Notes: generated by a model from the letters alone, not told the origin. A stretch of 64,000 nt of DNA from Nocardiopsis ansamitocini (GCF_030268225.1 NZ_BSQG01000009.1:104336-168335); one strand, 5' to 3'; shown: positions 1 to 11,413, counted from the first letter of the stretch. Numbers and translations: made by a program.

Positions 1-196
1 CAAGTTCCCGCAGGTAGCGCAACCGCTCCTCAAGCGCGCGCAGTTGCGCGTCGTCGAGCATCTCGGTGGCTTCCTTGCGGTAGCGCGCGATGAAGGGCAC
101 GGTCGAACCGCCATCGAGGAGGTCAACCGCTGCCTTGACCTGGCGATCCCGCACTCCGAGCTCTTCGGCGATGCGCTGGTGAATAGAAGTCGTCAC
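1..196 (-). CDS. tex: Tex-family transcription accessory protein, N-terminal fragment
   Basis: This is the first 65 codons of a gene that runs off the left edge. It starts at a GTG whose complement lies at 194-196. The translation begins [19 protein letters not shown] and continues through [20 protein letters not shown]. These are the hallmark N-terminal helices of Tex/YhgF proteins, which are RNA-binding transcription accessory factors with a C-terminal S1 domain that lies outside this window. The family is cytoplasmic and usually about 750-800 residues long. The fragment is intact as far as visible. The identification rests on strong similarity of the N-terminal motif as remembered. Confidence 0.85.
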   Translation of the reverse strand, partial: MTTSIHQRIAEELGVRDRQVKAAVDLLDGGSTVPFIARYRKEATEMLDDAQLRALEERLRYLREL

Positions 197-293
197 AATC
201 CTGATCCGCTCTCTGCCTGGGGTACAGGTTGCATTGTTTCGCTGTCGGCGGCTGCTTGTCCCCGCGTCCACCGGACCGGGGCCGACCGTCGGC

Positions 294-3200
294 TCAGCGA
301 CCGCTCGTGACCCGGCGCAGTTCGGCACGGGCTTCGACGGCCTCGGGCACCCCGAGTTCCGTGAAGATCTCGGTGGCCTCGACGAGCATCGACGCGGCCG
401 CATCCGGTTCGACCGTATCGGCCGGCAGCCGTCCCAGACCGTACAGCGCCTGGGCCTCGGCGAAACGCTCGTGCCGGTCGCGGGCCAGCCGCAGCGCCCG
501 CTCGTGGGAGACCCGTGCTTCCGCGTAGCGCTTGCCGCGAGCGTAGGTGACGCCGAGGTCGTTGCCCACCTCGGCGTCCGCGCTGTGCTGGGCGGTCTGC
601 TCGCCCAACGCAAGAGCGTGCAGGTGCGCGGCGACCGCTTCGTCGAGCCGGCCGGTCTCGCGCAGCGCGATCCCGATACCGTTGCGGGTGTAGGTCTCCC
701 CTGCGGTGTCCTCAAGAGTCAAAAACAGGTCCAGCGCCTGCCGGAAACGGTCCAACGCGCTGGTAGGGGCCCCTTGCCGCACATCGATCTCGCCGAGGAT
801 CCGCAGCGCAGCCGCCCGGCAGTCGTCCAGACGGGGGCCGTGCTCGCCGGCCAGAACCGCGTCACAGCATTCCCTGGCCTCGTCGAGATCGCCCAACTGG
901 AGGTGGACCAGGGCGATGTTGGTGCGCTGACGGACCTCCTGTTCCAGGTCCTGGGAGGAGGCCGTGTGGGCCAACACCAGTTCCAGGCACTCCAAGCACT
1001 CACGGAACCGGCCCATCCGCTCCAGCACCATCGCCATGTTCGCCCTGGCCCGGGCCTCCCCGTTGGCGTCGCCCAACACGGTGAAGATGTCCCGGGCCTC
1101 GGTGAGCAGGGACAACGAGAGGTCGAACCGTCCCGAAAGGCAGTGCGCGATCCCCAGTCCGATGAGGGTGACCGCGCTGCCCATGTCGTCACGGTCGGCA
1201 CGACTGGCCTCCAGGGCCTGCTCGTGGGTGCTGAGCCACAGCTCCGTCTGGCCGTGTGCGGCGTAGAAACGCCACAGCGCGTTGGCCAGCTGCCATGCCT
1301 GCGTACTGCGCTTGCACGCGGCGAAGTGGTCCACGACCGCCGCCAGGTTCTCCCGATGGAACTCGAACCAGTGCACGGCCTCGGACCAGGTGGACCAGCT
1401 GGAGCGGTACCGCGAGGAGGGGACTGCGTCTACCTCGTACTCGTGCCCGCGCGGCCCCAAAAGTTCGGCCGCCTGACTGGCGCTGCGCAGGTAGTGCTCG
1501 CTCAGACGCAGCCGGCTCTCCTCGACGTCGTCGACGGCCAACCGGGACACCGCCTGATCGCGGGCGTACTCACCGATCAGGTCGTGGAAACGGTAACGGT
1601 CGACATCGGACTCCTCCAACAGACAGACGCTGACCAACTCCTGGAGGAGGTCGTCGGTGTCGGGAAGGTCCTGGTCGAGCAGTGCTGCCGCGCCGTGCAG
1701 GTCGACGCTGGTGCCGATCATCAGTCCCATGCGCAAGAAGGCACTCTTCTGCTCGGCGTTGAGGCTCTGATAGGAGAGTTCGAAGATCGCCTCGACGCTG
1801 TGCCCCTCGGTGCGCAGCTCGCGAAACCTGCGGTCCTGCGCGCCGAGCCGCTGTGCGACGTGGGCGAAGGTCCAGCGAGGCCGGGTGGTCATACGGCCGG
1901 CGACGATGCGCAGCGCCAAGGGGAGCCCACCGCACAGGCGGATCACCCGGTAGGTGGACTCGGGGTCGGCGGTGGTTCGCTCCGTCCCCAGCACCGTGCT
2001 GAGCAGTTCCTTCGCTTCTGCCACCTGCAACATTCCCAGCGAGACGTGCCGGGCCCCGCTCAGCCCCGCGAGATCGTTGCGGCTGGTGACAAGGGTGAAG
2101 GAGCCTGGACCGGCCGCGAGGAGCGGGCTCACCTGGGCCTGGTTGACCGCGTTGTCCAAGACGATCATGATCCGCTTGTCCACGAGGATGGACCGCCAGA
2201 GTGCGGCTCGTTCCTGAGCGGAGTCGGGGACGGCGTCGGGCTCCACCCCTACCGCGCGCAACAGGCTGCCCAGCGCGAGGGCCGGATCGGCCGGCTCCTG
2301 GTCGACGGTATGTCCGTAGAGGTCGACGAAGAGTTGACCGTCGGGGTAGTGGTCGGCGATACGGTGCGCGGCGTGGATGGACAGGGTGGTTTTGCCCGCC
2401 CCTCCGGGACCGGTGATGACACAGACCTCGGCTCGGGAACGGCCGCCGGTCCCCACGTCGAGAACGCGTTGGAGGTCGGCGGAGCGGCCGGTGAAGTCGG
2501 GGATGTCACGAGGGAGGTCGTTGCGGGCGAGGAACGGGGGCAGGGCGTCGGTGGGCACGACCTGCGTTCCCGGACCTGTCAGGGAGCCGGTTCGGGATTC
2601 GTCCGCGCCCCGGGCGGCGGCCTCGTCGGCCTCCTCCGAAAGGATCTGCTGGTAGAGCTGCGCGGTCTCCTGCCCGGGTTCGATCCCGAACTCCTCGGCC
2701 AGGTAGCGGCGCGTCTCGTTGTAGGCGGCAAGCGCGGCAGCACGCTGGCCGCTGCGGTGCAGCGCGAGGATCAGCAGATGGTGCAGGCGCTCGCGCAGCG
2801 GTTCCTCTCGAACCATCGGGGCGAGCCGGTTGACGATCGCGAGATGGTCCCCCAGGGCGAGACTGGTCTCCGCCCAGGCGGTGACGGCCGCCCAGCGCTC
2901 TTCCAGCAGGGGCTGCCCCACGGTGTACCAGAGCCGGGCCGACCCGGTCCCGGAGAAGGGGTCGCCGCGCCAGCACTGGAGAGCACGGTCCCACAAGGAG
3001 GCGGCATCGGTGCTCGAACCGGCTTCACGGGCACGGGCCGTGAGCGCTCTGAAACGGTGCAGGTCGACGCGGTCGGGATCGGTCTCGGCGAGATAGCCGC
3101 CGGCGGTGGTCCGAATAAGGCCGGGAAAGGCCCTACGCAGGTGGGAGACCTGGACCTGAATAACGGATCGGGCGGTACGCGGCGGCTCCGTTTCCCACAG

Positions 3201-3344
3201 AAAACCGATCAGCCGATCAACGGTGACCTCTTTTCCGAGGTCAATCAGGAGAGCGCCGAGGACACAACGCTGTCTGGGCCCGCCGACAGAGACCGGCTCC
3301 CCGTTATGCCAGGCCGAAATCGGACCCAGGACGCCAAATTCCAC
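294..3344 (-). CDS. SARP-family transcriptional regulator (AfsR-like) with NB-ARC ATPase and TPR repeats
   Basis: This 1016-residue protein has the full AfsR layout. An OmpR-type winged helix covers about residues 1-90 ([15 protein letters not shown] start). A bacterial transcriptional activation domain follows at 95-240 (ends [18 protein letters not shown]). An NB-ARC/STAND ATPase has its P-loop GPGGAGKTT near residue 315 and a VTSR sensor motif downstream. TPR repeats fill about 640 to the C-terminus. Such proteins activate secondary metabolism or morphological genes after ATP-driven oligomerisation, but no biosynthetic cluster is visible beside it. The ATG gives the N-terminus typical of the family. 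A small acidic ORF and a hairpin lie upstream on the same strand. Confidence 0.93.
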   Translation of the reverse strand: MEFGVLGPISAWHNGEPVSVGGPRQRCVLGALLIDLGKEVTVDRLIGFLWETEPPRTARSVIQVQVSHLRRAFPGLIRTTAGGYLAETDPDRVDLHRFRALTARAREAGSSTDAASLWDRALQCWRGDPFSGTGSARLWYTVGQPLLEERWAAVTAWAETSLALGDHLAIVNRLAPMVREEPLRERLHHLLILALHRSGQRAAALAAYNETRRYLAEEFGIEPGQETAQLYQQILSEEADEAAARGADESRTGSLTGPGTQVVPTDALPPFLARNDLPRDIPDFTGRSADLQRVLDVGTGGRSRAEVCVITGPGGAGKTTLSIHAAHRIADHYPDGQLFVDLYGHTVDQEPADPALALGSLLRAVGVEPDAVPDSAQERAALWRSILVDKRIMIVLDNAVNQAQVSPLLAAGPGSFTLVTSRNDLAGLSGARHVSLGMLQVAEAKELLSTVLGTERTTADPESTYRVIRLCGGLPLALRIVAGRMTTRPRWTFAHVAQRLGAQDRRFRELRTEGHSVEAIFELSYQSLNAEQKSAFLRMGLMIGTSVDLHGAAALLDQDLPDTDDLLQELVSVCLLEESDVDRYRFHDLIGEYARDQAVSRLAVDDVEESRLRLSEHYLRSASQAAELLGPRGHEYEVDAVPSSRYRSSWSTWSEAVHWFEFHRENLAAVVDHFAACKRSTQAWQLANALWRFYAAHGQTELWLSTHEQALEASRADRDDMGSAVTLIGLGIAHCLSGRFDLSLSLLTEARDIFTVLGDANGEARARANMAMVLERMGRFRECLECLELVLAHTASSQDLEQEVRQRTNIALVHLQLGDLDEARECCDAVLAGEHGPRLDDCRAAALRILGEIDVRQGAPTSALDRFRQALDLFLTLEDTAGETYTRNGIGIALRETGRLDEAVAAHLHALALGEQTAQHSADAEVGNDLGVTYARGKRYAEARVSHERALRLARDRHERFAEAQALYGLGRLPADTVEPDAAASMLVEATEIFTELGVPEAVEARAELRRVTSGR

Positions 3345-3397
3345 AATTGGAACTCTAGCAAGGCCATTTACGGCTTATTGGATAAACATGTGAGCCG

Positions 3398-3436
3398 TCG
3401 CACCCGCACTCCCCTCCCAGGCAAGTGCGGGTGCGA
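3398..3436 (-). terminator. Hairpin between small ORF and SARP gene
   Basis: A perfect 13-bp stem (TCGCACCCGCACT and its complement) encloses a 13-nt loop. It lies between the stop of the 67-residue ORF and the SARP start, so on the minus strand it can terminate or attenuate read-through into the regulator. There is no strong T-run after it. Confidence 0.5.
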
Positions 3437-3452
3437 TGGTATTTACTCAAGG

Positions 3453-3656
3453 TCAGCCCGCCTGCTTCTCAGCGCCGTCCTCTTCATCGGGGGTCCGGAC
3501 CGGCTCGTCGGGCTCGACCGTGCCGGGCTCGGGAAGCTCGGGGTCGGGTTCGTGCTTGGTGGGCCGCATTTTCGCTGCGGGGGATTCCCACCCCTCGATG
3601 ATTCCCCGAAATCGGACCTCAACCGTAGCCGGATCCAAAGCGGGTGCCTGGAGCAT
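3453..3656 (-). CDS. Small acidic proline-rich protein of unknown function
   Basis: This encodes a 67-residue protein starting MLQAPALDPATVEVRFRG and ending DEEDGAEKQAG. The start ATG at 3656 is preceded by a good ribosome site (GAGGGG, about 7 nt upstream), which is the main reason to call it. The first 30 residues could fold. The rest is Pro/Glu/Asp-rich and probably disordered. There is no signal peptide, cysteine or membrane segment. It precedes the SARP gene on the same strand with a hairpin between them. I do not recognise a family. Its size and leader-plus-acidic-tail look would allow a RiPP-like precursor, but no modifying enzyme is nearby, so this stays a hypothetical protein. Confidence 0.5.
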   Translation of the reverse strand: MLQAPALDPATVEVRFRGIIEGWESPAAKMRPTKHEPDPELPEPGTVEPDEPVRTPDEEDGAEKQAG

Positions 3657-4123
3657 GCACTTTCCCCTCGTGACGATGTGACGCGAGATCGCGGCAGGAG
3701 CGACTCACCGCACCGCAACCGGGCCCGCCGCAACAGGGTCCGGTCGCGGGCGGCGAAGCACCCGTCACCGCCAGACCGACAACCGCGGGCCGTCCTCCCA
3801 CGGGAACCGCTCTCGCAGAGTGGTTCCACCGTAAGCGGCGCGCCTTGCGGACAGCTTTCAATCCGCTTACAGTCGCGCCCGCGGCCGTACAAGGAGGGTG
3901 CGCCGACTGCGCGCTGCTTCCCACCTGCCCCGGAAGGCCGGTTTCACCCCTTGTCGGGTGTCCTGGAACCGGACGTTCCCGGCCCCCGACAGACGGGAAG
4001 CGATCGTTTTCAGGGGTCGGGACCAGGAAGCAGGGGGCGACGTGGTCGGGAACCACCGAACTGGTCATGCTGGTCAGGGGACCATCGGCCCCGGAACACG
4101 GGGCATGTGAGACGGAGGACGCC
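3657..4123. other. Divergent intergenic region
   Basis: About 470 bp separates the minus-strand small ORF from the plus-strand Nudix gene. It should hold both promoters. Reading frames here lack ribosome sites and family resemblance, and I could not assign a specific operator. Confidence 0.4.
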
Positions 4124-4990
4124 ATGCTCAAGGGGGACGGCGACGGCTGGGTCGTTCTCGCCGACGGCTCACGCAGGTGGGGCCGGTACGGCGCGGCGGG
4201 ACTGCTTCTGCACGCCGTAGGCACAACGGATCCCGGTCATGTCCTCATGCAGTACCGGTCGGGGTGGACCCACCAGGGCAACACCTGGGGCCTGCCCGGA
4301 GGTGCCAGAAACAGTGGGGAGACCTCGATCACCGCTGCGCTGCGCGAGTTCGGCGAGGAGGTGGCAGGCGACCTGGGACCGGTCGACCTCGAAGGCGTCC
4401 ACCGCCAGGACCTGGGCGTGTGGGTCTTCGACACGGTGCTTGCCAGCACCAGGGAGCGTCGCCCCTTCTTCCCGGGCAACCACGAGAGCACGATCATGCG
4501 TTGGGTACCGGTGGCCGAGGTCGCGGACCTGCCGCTGCTCCCGGCACTCGGGGTGACGTGGCCCGACCTGTACCATGCACTGTCGCAGCCGTTCGTCCTC
4601 GTGGTGGACGCAACCAACGCCTCGCCGCCCCGGGACGCCATCGGCACGCTCCACGACGAGGTGGCCGAACTCGTCCGGGTAGGCGTGCCGGACGACGTGC
4701 TCCCGCCCGATCTCGGCCTGGCCCCACTGCACCGGCGCTTCCCCACCGCGCTGTTCGTGGTCGACGCCTCCGCGCCCGCCCTGGAACCGGCCCCCGGCAC
4801 ACAGGTCGTCCGCACCGCGGGCCCCGCCGGCACAACCGTCCTGGAAGTGGCCCGCTCCCATGCGGACGCGGCCTGCACGGTGGTCGTGACCGACGACTCT
4901 GCGCTGCGTCTTCACTGCGTCGCTGCGGGCACGCATCCGGTTCCCCTGTCGTGGCTGCACCGCGCGTCCCGATCGGACGGCGGCCGTTGA
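4124..4990 (+). CDS. Nudix hydrolase with extra C-terminal domain
   Basis: This 288-residue protein starts at ATG 4124 with GGAGG at 4114-4118. The longer frame beginning at 3845 lacks a ribosome site. The N-terminal 150 residues are a Nudix domain: the box runs from G60 to V80 (GARNSGETSITAALREFGEEV pattern, split here as GARNSGETSI then TAALREFGEEV) and retains the metal-binding REFGEE. Family members hydrolyse nucleoside diphosphates linked to another moiety, and the substrate cannot be read from sequence. Residues from about 160 onward (FVLVVDATNASPP, LFVVDASAP, CTVVVTDDSALR) form a second alpha/beta domain with repeated Asp after beta strands, resembling a NYN/PIN-like nuclease fold. That second assignment is an inference. 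Confidence 0.88.
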   Translation: MLKGDGDGWVVLADGSRRWGRYGAAGLLLHAVGTTDPGHVLMQYRSGWTHQGNTWGLPGGARNSGETSITAALREFGEEVAGDLGPVDLEGVHRQDLGVWVFDTVLASTRERRPFFPGNHESTIMRWVPVAEVADLPLLPALGVTWPDLYHALSQPFVLVVDATNASPPRDAIGTLHDEVAELVRVGVPDDVLPPDLGLAPLHRRFPTALFVVDASAPALEPAPGTQVVRTAGPAGTTVLEVARSHADAACTVVVTDDSALRLHCVAAGTHPVPLSWLHRASRSDGGR

Positions 4991-5014
4991 CCGGCGGATC
5001 GTCTCCCGCGACCG

Positions 5015-5836
5015 TCACGGCTTCGGGGGTCGGACGCGCAGTTCTCCCTCGCTGACCGTGACGGCCGTGCCTCCGATGAGCACCCGCCCCGGAGCATCGG
5101 CGGAGAGCTCCAGGGAGAGGCGGCCGCCACGGGTCGAGCATTGGAACCCGGTGAGGGATCCCCGGCCGAGCCGTGCCGCCCAATAGGGGGCAAGCGCAGT
5201 GTGCGCGCTCCCGGTCACCGGGTCCTCGGGCACTCCGACGTTCGGCGCGAACAGTCGGGAGACGAAGTCGTAGGGCTGGCCGGGGGCAGCGGGCGCCGTC
5301 ACGATCACCCCGCGTGCCTCGGGCAGGGCGGTAAGGGCTGCCAGGTCCGGAGCGAGGTCGCGGACCACCGCTTCCTCGGAGTAGACCACGACGTAGTCGC
5401 CCACCTGGCTGTAACCGACCCATTCGGCTTTCCCGCCCAATGCCCGGGCCAGACCGGCGGGCGGCTCGACCTCGCGGGGCGGGTTGGCCGGGAAGTCCAG
5501 CCAGAGCAGACCCTCACGCAGGGTCACGGTGAGCACACCGCTCCTGGTACTGAAGCGGATCGGGGTGGCACTGCCGTCCTCGACGAGGGCGTGCGCGGTA
5601 GCCAAGGTGGCGTGCCCGCAAAGATCCACCTCGACCTTGGGCGTGAACCAGCGCAGTTCGTAATCCGCTTCGGGAGACGCGACAGGGCGCGCGAACGCGG
5701 TCTCGGAGAGGTTGAACTCGGCAGCGACCCGTTGGGCCCAGCCGTCGTCGTAGCGATCGGCGAGCAACAGGACGGCAGCGGGGTTGCCCTCGAAGGGGCG
5801 TTCGGCAAAAGCGTCGACGACGCGGAAGCGAGGCAT
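5015..5836 (-). CDS. PhzF-family isomerase/epimerase
   Basis: This 273-residue protein has the length and order of PhzF-like enzymes. It opens MPRFRVVDAFAERPFEGNPA, and the conserved catalytic glutamate is at residue 45 in NLSETAFA. The second-half motif GVPEDPVTGSAHTALAPYW is the mirror-image repeat of the DapF-like fold. PhzF itself isomerises a phenazine precursor, but most homologues outside phenazine clusters have unknown substrates, and no phenazine genes are present here. The gene converges with the Nudix gene, leaving only 24 bp between stops, and looks monocistronic. Confidence 0.9.
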   Translation of the reverse strand: MPRFRVVDAFAERPFEGNPAAVLLLADRYDDGWAQRVAAEFNLSETAFARPVASPEADYELRWFTPKVEVDLCGHATLATAHALVEDGSATPIRFSTRSGVLTVTLREGLLWLDFPANPPREVEPPAGLARALGGKAEWVGYSQVGDYVVVYSEEAVVRDLAPDLAALTALPEARGVIVTAPAAPGQPYDFVSRLFAPNVGVPEDPVTGSAHTALAPYWAARLGRGSLTGFQCSTRGGRLSLELSADAPGRVLIGGTAVTVSEGELRVRPPKP

Positions 5837-6123
5837 ACCCCGAGCCTAGGAAAACCGTCGAGCCTGCGGGTAGGTCCAATCGACGGTACTGGCCCCTATC
5901 CGTTCCCGGGCACTCCGCACGGTCGTGGTTCGTTGTCGGGTGCAGAGCGGGCCCGTCACCGTGCGGACAGCCGCATTTCGGCCTTAACGATGTGCCGGAA
6001 GCGCGAGTCAGGGGTAAGCCAGGGTAAGAGCCCTGATGTGCTGGGCACGGTCCCCCGGGCATGCTGGATGGGGATCACCGGACCAACCAGGTCCGGGTCG
6101 CTCACAACCGACTTGGAGCAGAC

Positions 6124-6558
6124 ATGACGCTGGAGCGCGGCAACGCATTCACTCCCGTCGCCTCGGCGACGATGATCTGGCCGTGGGGCACGGCCATGGT
6201 CGCCGGCACCGTGACAGGTGCCGCCTACTTCCTGTTGAACCTCGGCGCCTTCCCGATCGGCGGCGCGCTCACGACCGCGATTTTCTTCTTCTCGCTGGTG
6301 GGCGGCGGCGTTGCGCTGATGGGCAGCAAGGGTGACCGTCGGGCACGACGGTACGCTGGTCAGTACCCGTGGCGTTTCGCTGCGGCCCCGGCGATGCTGG
6401 GCGGAGCGGGTACCGCACTCGTGTCCTTCATCATGTCGGTCCTCGGCGGGTCGTTGATCGGTGGACTGTTCGGCGCTCTTGCCGCGGGGATCGGCACGGC
6501 CGCCGTAATCTGGGTGATCCTGGGCATCATCGGTATGGTCGCCGGGAACAAGAACTGA
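6124..6558 (+). CDS. Small multi-pass membrane protein of unknown function
   Basis: This 144-residue protein starts at ATG 6124 with a modest GGAG site. It has four likely membrane segments: about residues 18-40 (MIWPWGTAMVAGTVTG), 46-66 (GGALTTAIFFFSLVGGG), 85-110 and 115-140 (LAAGIGTAAVIWVILGIIG), separated by a charged loop GSKGDRRARR. There is no enzymatic motif. A slightly longer frame starts at 6061, but its extra N-terminus is not membrane-like. It stands alone between the PhzF gene (divergent) and a DUF2786 gene. Function unknown. Confidence 0.75.
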   Translation: MTLERGNAFTPVASATMIWPWGTAMVAGTVTGAAYFLLNLGAFPIGGALTTAIFFFSLVGGGVALMGSKGDRRARRYAGQYPWRFAAAPAMLGGAGTALVSFIMSVLGGSLIGGLFGALAAGIGTAAVIWVILGIIGMVAGNKN

Positions 6559-6714
6559 CGTGCCGCGAGATCTGGCCTGAGTGAACAGGGGATGACTGCG
6601 CCCTGCATAGCGAGACATCGATAACGGACACGACACGCCACCCCGTTCCGGACGCCCCTGTGCGCCGGAACGGCTTCATTGCCTCCATTGAACGGTGTAA
6701 GCGGAGCGTGCCCC

Positions 6715-7578
6715 GTGACAGTTGACCCCTCCACCCCCTCCGGCGACGACGCCCGGCAGAAAATGATCGAACGGGTCCGCGGCCTTCTTCGGATGGCCGA
6801 GGATCCCTCGGTCACCGATGCGGAGAGCCAAGCGTTCACCGCCAAGGCCGCGGAACTGATGACCCGCCACGCCATCGTCGAGGCCGAGGCCCGTGCGCAA
6901 CGCGGCGAAGCCGCCGAGGACGTCACCCGGCTGGATTTCCCGGTATCGGGGGTGGGCGGCCACGGCAAGGCACGCGTCAAGGCCCTGGCCGCGATCGCTT
7001 CGGCCTACGGCTGCCAGTCGGCGGTTCGCGGCAACTCCTCGGCCAACACCGACCGGATGCTCATCATCGTGGGCACGGTCACCGCACTGGACTCGCTGCG
7101 CGTGTTGCTGCCCTCCATCACCATGCAGATGGAGGCGTCCGCCCGCTTCACCGCCCGTGAGCACGTCACCGGGCTGCGTGAGCTGCGCAACTACGAGCGT
7201 TCGACACTGGCCTCCGAGCGCAGCCGCTTCTACCGGTCCTTCATCCGCGCCTACGGTTCCGCGGTGGCCGAACGCATCCGCGAGTTCCGGGCGCGCCTGG
7301 CGGCGGACGAACCCGAACAGTCCGGGACCGACACGACCGCTGATCCCACCAGCACCACCGGCGCCAAGAGCGGCGCCGAACTCGTGCTGCGCGAGGACGT
7401 CGACCGTGTCCAGGAGGACTTCGAGCGCCGTTTCCCTCAGTTGCGTCCGACCCGCCCCGAGCGAACCCACCACCGCGCCGGCTACCGGGCGGGCTATATC
7501 CGCGGTCGCCGCGCCGAACTCGGTATGGAAACAGCGGTGAGCCGGGGGACGTCCAATTCCCTGGTCGACGGAGACTGA
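6715..7578 (+). CDS. DUF2786 domain protein
   Basis: This 287-residue protein starts at GTG 6715, with GGAG about 9 nt upstream. Residues 13-52 (KMIERVRGLLRMAEDPSVTDAE, then SQAFTAKAAELMTRHAI) match the DUF2786 helical motif found in many actinobacterial and phage proteins. The remainder is alpha-helical, with a basic C-terminus (ERTHHRAGYRAGYIRGRRAEL) typical of the family's second domain. Function is not established, and nucleic-acid interaction is possible from the basic tail. A short GC-rich inverted repeat follows its stop, before the convergent regulator gene. Confidence 0.85.
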   Translation: MTVDPSTPSGDDARQKMIERVRGLLRMAEDPSVTDAESQAFTAKAAELMTRHAIVEAEARAQRGEAAEDVTRLDFPVSGVGGHGKARVKALAAIASAYGCQSAVRGNSSANTDRMLIIVGTVTALDSLRVLLPSITMQMEASARFTAREHVTGLRELRNYERSTLASERSRFYRSFIRAYGSAVAERIREFRARLAADEPEQSGTDTTADPTSTTGAKSGAELVLREDVDRVQEDFERRFPQLRPTRPERTHHRAGYRAGYIRGRRAELGMETAVSRGTSNSLVDGD

Positions 7579-7615
7579 AGGCCCCGTGGGGCCGACGGCC
7601 GACACCGGGCGGGGT

Positions 7616-9199
7616 CTACCTTCGGTCAAAAGCACGGAGCGCGTCGAGCCGTCCGGCCGCGCCGACCCTGCGGGGCGAGGTCCGCGGCAGCACCGCCACC
7701 AGGGTTTCCAGGACTTCGGTGTCGTCTCGTCCTAGGTCGGTCTGGGCGAGGTGCCACAGGGCTTCGGCGTCCCCGAGTTCCAGAACACCGGTGCGCAGGG
7801 TCGCGGCGAGTTCATCGCGAAACACCCGAACCTCGGGAGCCTCCGAGCGTCCCAGGAACTCACCCCGGTATTTCGCAAGCGCGGCGTGCACGTCACCCCT
7901 GTTCAGGGCCTGGCGCACCTGGAGGAAGTCGGAGTCGGGCCGCTCGGCCAACCGGTAGGGACGGGTCAACAGGACATCCGTTGCGAGTTGGGAACGCAGG
8001 CGGTGCACCTCGACCCGAACCGTAGTGGGGTTGCCGTCCTCCCCGTAGAGGCCCAGGGCCAGCTGCTCGGCGGTACGGCCTGCCGGGGCCATTGCCAGCA
8101 GCGCCAGGATCTCGGCGTGCCGCGGAGAGACCCGGAGCAGACGCCCCCCGAGCCGCACATCAGGGGTTCCGGGGCCCAGGAAACGCAGGGAGAGCTTCGG
8201 CCCCGGTGACGTACGCCCAGTACGCGGAGCGGGGACCGGACGCGTGTGCCGGGCCGGTAATCGGAGCAGCCAACCGCGGGCCAGCGGTTCGAGCGTGCCC
8301 CGAAGCCCGTTCCCGAGATCGACGTGCCCGCTGCCGGCGGTGGTGTCCACTCGCTCCGGGAGCGCCCCGGGATAGTCGGCACGGCGATGGCCGGCGACGA
8401 TCCGGCCGCTCCGGCTGAGGAGTGCGCCGGGCTGAGCGCCGAGACGATGCAGATCCTCCAGGCATTGCTCGCGCAACCGATCGTCGTCCGCACGTACCCG
8501 CAACCGCAGCTCGTGCTCGGCGAGTTCGGCAGCGGCCGACACCAATCGGACCATTGCCGGGTGGACACCGCTGTGCCGGCCGCTGACGTCGATCGTGCCC
8601 AGGACGTGGCCGCTGTCGGGATCGGTGATCGGGCTGGCCGCGCACGTCCAGTCATGGTAGGTGCGCACCAGGTGCTCGGCGGAGTAGATCTGGACGGGGC
8701 TGCGCATGAACAACGCGGTACCCATGGCATTGGTGCCGATCACGTCCTCGCTCCACTGCGCCCCCTCGGTGAGCAGCACGTCGTCGGCCTCGCTGCGCAC
8801 CTGGCTGGACCCCTCGCACCAGAGGATGCGACTGTCGGCATCGGTGACGATCAGTAGTTGGGCGGAATCGTCCACCACGTTGGCCAGAGTCCGGCGCAAG
8901 GTCGCCATGACGGCGGCCAGGGGGTGGTTCGAGCGCACGTCGCACAGTTCGTCGCGGTCGTAGACCAGCGGCGGGTCAGCGGTCTCCGGATCGACACGGG
9001 CCTGCAGCGAGCGCCGCCAGGAGGCCGAGACCAGGGACCGGGTCCCCGGCTGCACGCGTGCCTCGCCGAAGGCCGCCTCGTAATCGTGACGCAGTGCGCG
9101 GCCGGAGCGCTCGGGCCCCGCCATGCGCCCGTGCCACGATGTGGACTCTGGGGAAGCGGACACTTCATCACCGTCCGGCGAACACTGTGGTCGTCGCAT
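7616..9199 (-). CDS. GAF-domain transcriptional activator of the adjacent aldehyde dehydrogenase
   Basis: This 527-residue regulator is divergent from the aldehyde dehydrogenase gene. Its N-terminal half is like AcoR/AcxR activators: a GAF sensor around residues 105-260 (DDSAQLLIVTDADSRILWCEG; WSEDVIGTNAMGTAL; the typical YHDWTCAASPI). The sigma54 AAA+ and Fis domains of AcoR are absent. Instead, residues about 345-430 form an OmpR/SARP-like winged helix (LGGRLLRVSPRHAEILALL, TTVRVEVHRLRSQL). This is the usual actinobacterial variant and probably acts with ordinary sigma factors in response to an aldehyde- or alcohol-derived signal. The start is uncertain: ATG 9199 has no clear ribosome site, and ATG 9124 is an alternative. 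Confidence 0.87.
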   Translation of the reverse strand: MRRPQCSPDGDEVSASPESTSWHGRMAGPERSGRALRHDYEAAFGEARVQPGTRSLVSASWRRSLQARVDPETADPPLVYDRDELCDVRSNHPLAAVMATLRRTLANVVDDSAQLLIVTDADSRILWCEGSSQVRSEADDVLLTEGAQWSEDVIGTNAMGTALFMRSPVQIYSAEHLVRTYHDWTCAASPITDPDSGHVLGTIDVSGRHSGVHPAMVRLVSAAAELAEHELRLRVRADDDRLREQCLEDLHRLGAQPGALLSRSGRIVAGHRRADYPGALPERVDTTAGSGHVDLGNGLRGTLEPLARGWLLRLPARHTRPVPAPRTGRTSPGPKLSLRFLGPGTPDVRLGGRLLRVSPRHAEILALLAMAPAGRTAEQLALGLYGEDGNPTTVRVEVHRLRSQLATDVLLTRPYRLAERPDSDFLQVRQALNRGDVHAALAKYRGEFLGRSEAPEVRVFRDELAATLRTGVLELGDAEALWHLAQTDLGRDDTEVLETLVAVLPRTSPRRVGAAGRLDALRAFDRR

Positions 9200-9386
9200 A
9201 CGCGCCCGGCTGTTGCGGAAGGCATCAGCCCCGACACTGCCGAGGCGCCCCGTTGCTGTTCACATGCCTACCCCCTGCTCGGGACGCCAATCGGGGCACC
9301 CTCACCCGCATGCAACGTGATTGCAACGGCCGGACTTCTAATGTGGCGCACCACACATCCAGTCTCGCTTTCAGGAGGTCGCCGAA

Positions 9387-10910
<1,524 letters not shown>

Positions 10911-10912
10911 CC

Positions 10913-11305
10913 ATGGCCGGCGACGCGGACCGGCCCGAGCGGGTTTCTCTCACCGAGAAGGCAGCACAACTGCTCGCCCGGCTCACCGAGACGCATGGCC
11001 CACTGATGTTCCACCAGTCGGGCGGGTGCTGTGACGGAAGTTCACCGATGTGCTACCCCGACGGCGATTTTCGCCTGGGCAATTCCGACGTCCACCTGGG
11101 CGATCTGCACGTCGGCGGAATCGAGCGGCCGGTCTCGGTATGGATGTCGGAGTCGCAGTTCGAGTATTGGCGACACACCCACTTGACGATCGATGTGGTT
11201 CCTGGGAGAGGAAGTGGATTCTCCGTCGAGGCACCGGAAGGAGTTCGTTTCCTGATCAGGTCCCGGTTGTTGACCGACGAGGAGCTTGCCCGGCTGGGTT
11301 CCTGA
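10913..11305 (+). CDS. DUF779 protein cotranscribed with aldehyde dehydrogenase
   Basis: This 130-residue protein starts at ATG 10913, 2 bp after the dehydrogenase stop, so translation is probably coupled. It carries the DUF779 signature MFHQSGGCCDGSSPMCYPDG, with a CC pair and a third Cys that could bind a metal. It ends FLIRSRLLTDEELARLGS. Members almost always sit beside this aldehyde dehydrogenase type, suggesting an accessory role, but the biochemical function is unknown. A GC-rich terminator follows. Confidence 0.9.
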   Translation: MAGDADRPERVSLTEKAAQLLARLTETHGPLMFHQSGGCCDGSSPMCYPDGDFRLGNSDVHLGDLHVGGIERPVSVWMSESQFEYWRHTHLTIDVVPGRGSGFSVEAPEGVRFLIRSRLLTDEELARLGS

Positions 11306-11320
11306 ACAAGCGGGAAACGG

Positions 11321-11352
11321 GAGGGGGCGCCAAGCGGAACCAGCGCCCCCTC
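11321..11352 (+). terminator. Terminator of aldehyde dehydrogenase operon
   Basis: A perfect 10-bp stem (GAGGGGGCGC and complement) with a 12-nt loop begins 16 nt after the DUF779 stop. It is followed by a short T/C-rich stretch. Confidence 0.65.
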
Positions 11353-11413
11353 TTCCAGGTGACACCCTCTTCGACCAGGCGTTTTTCTGCCCAACCGGAT
11401 TCGGTGTCCACGG

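Noticed and set aside
234..4220. A 1328-codon open frame on the plus strand across the SARP gene
   Set aside because: It is antisense to a gene with clear domains and is kept open by high GC bias. Its product is Gly/Val/Gln-rich without domains.
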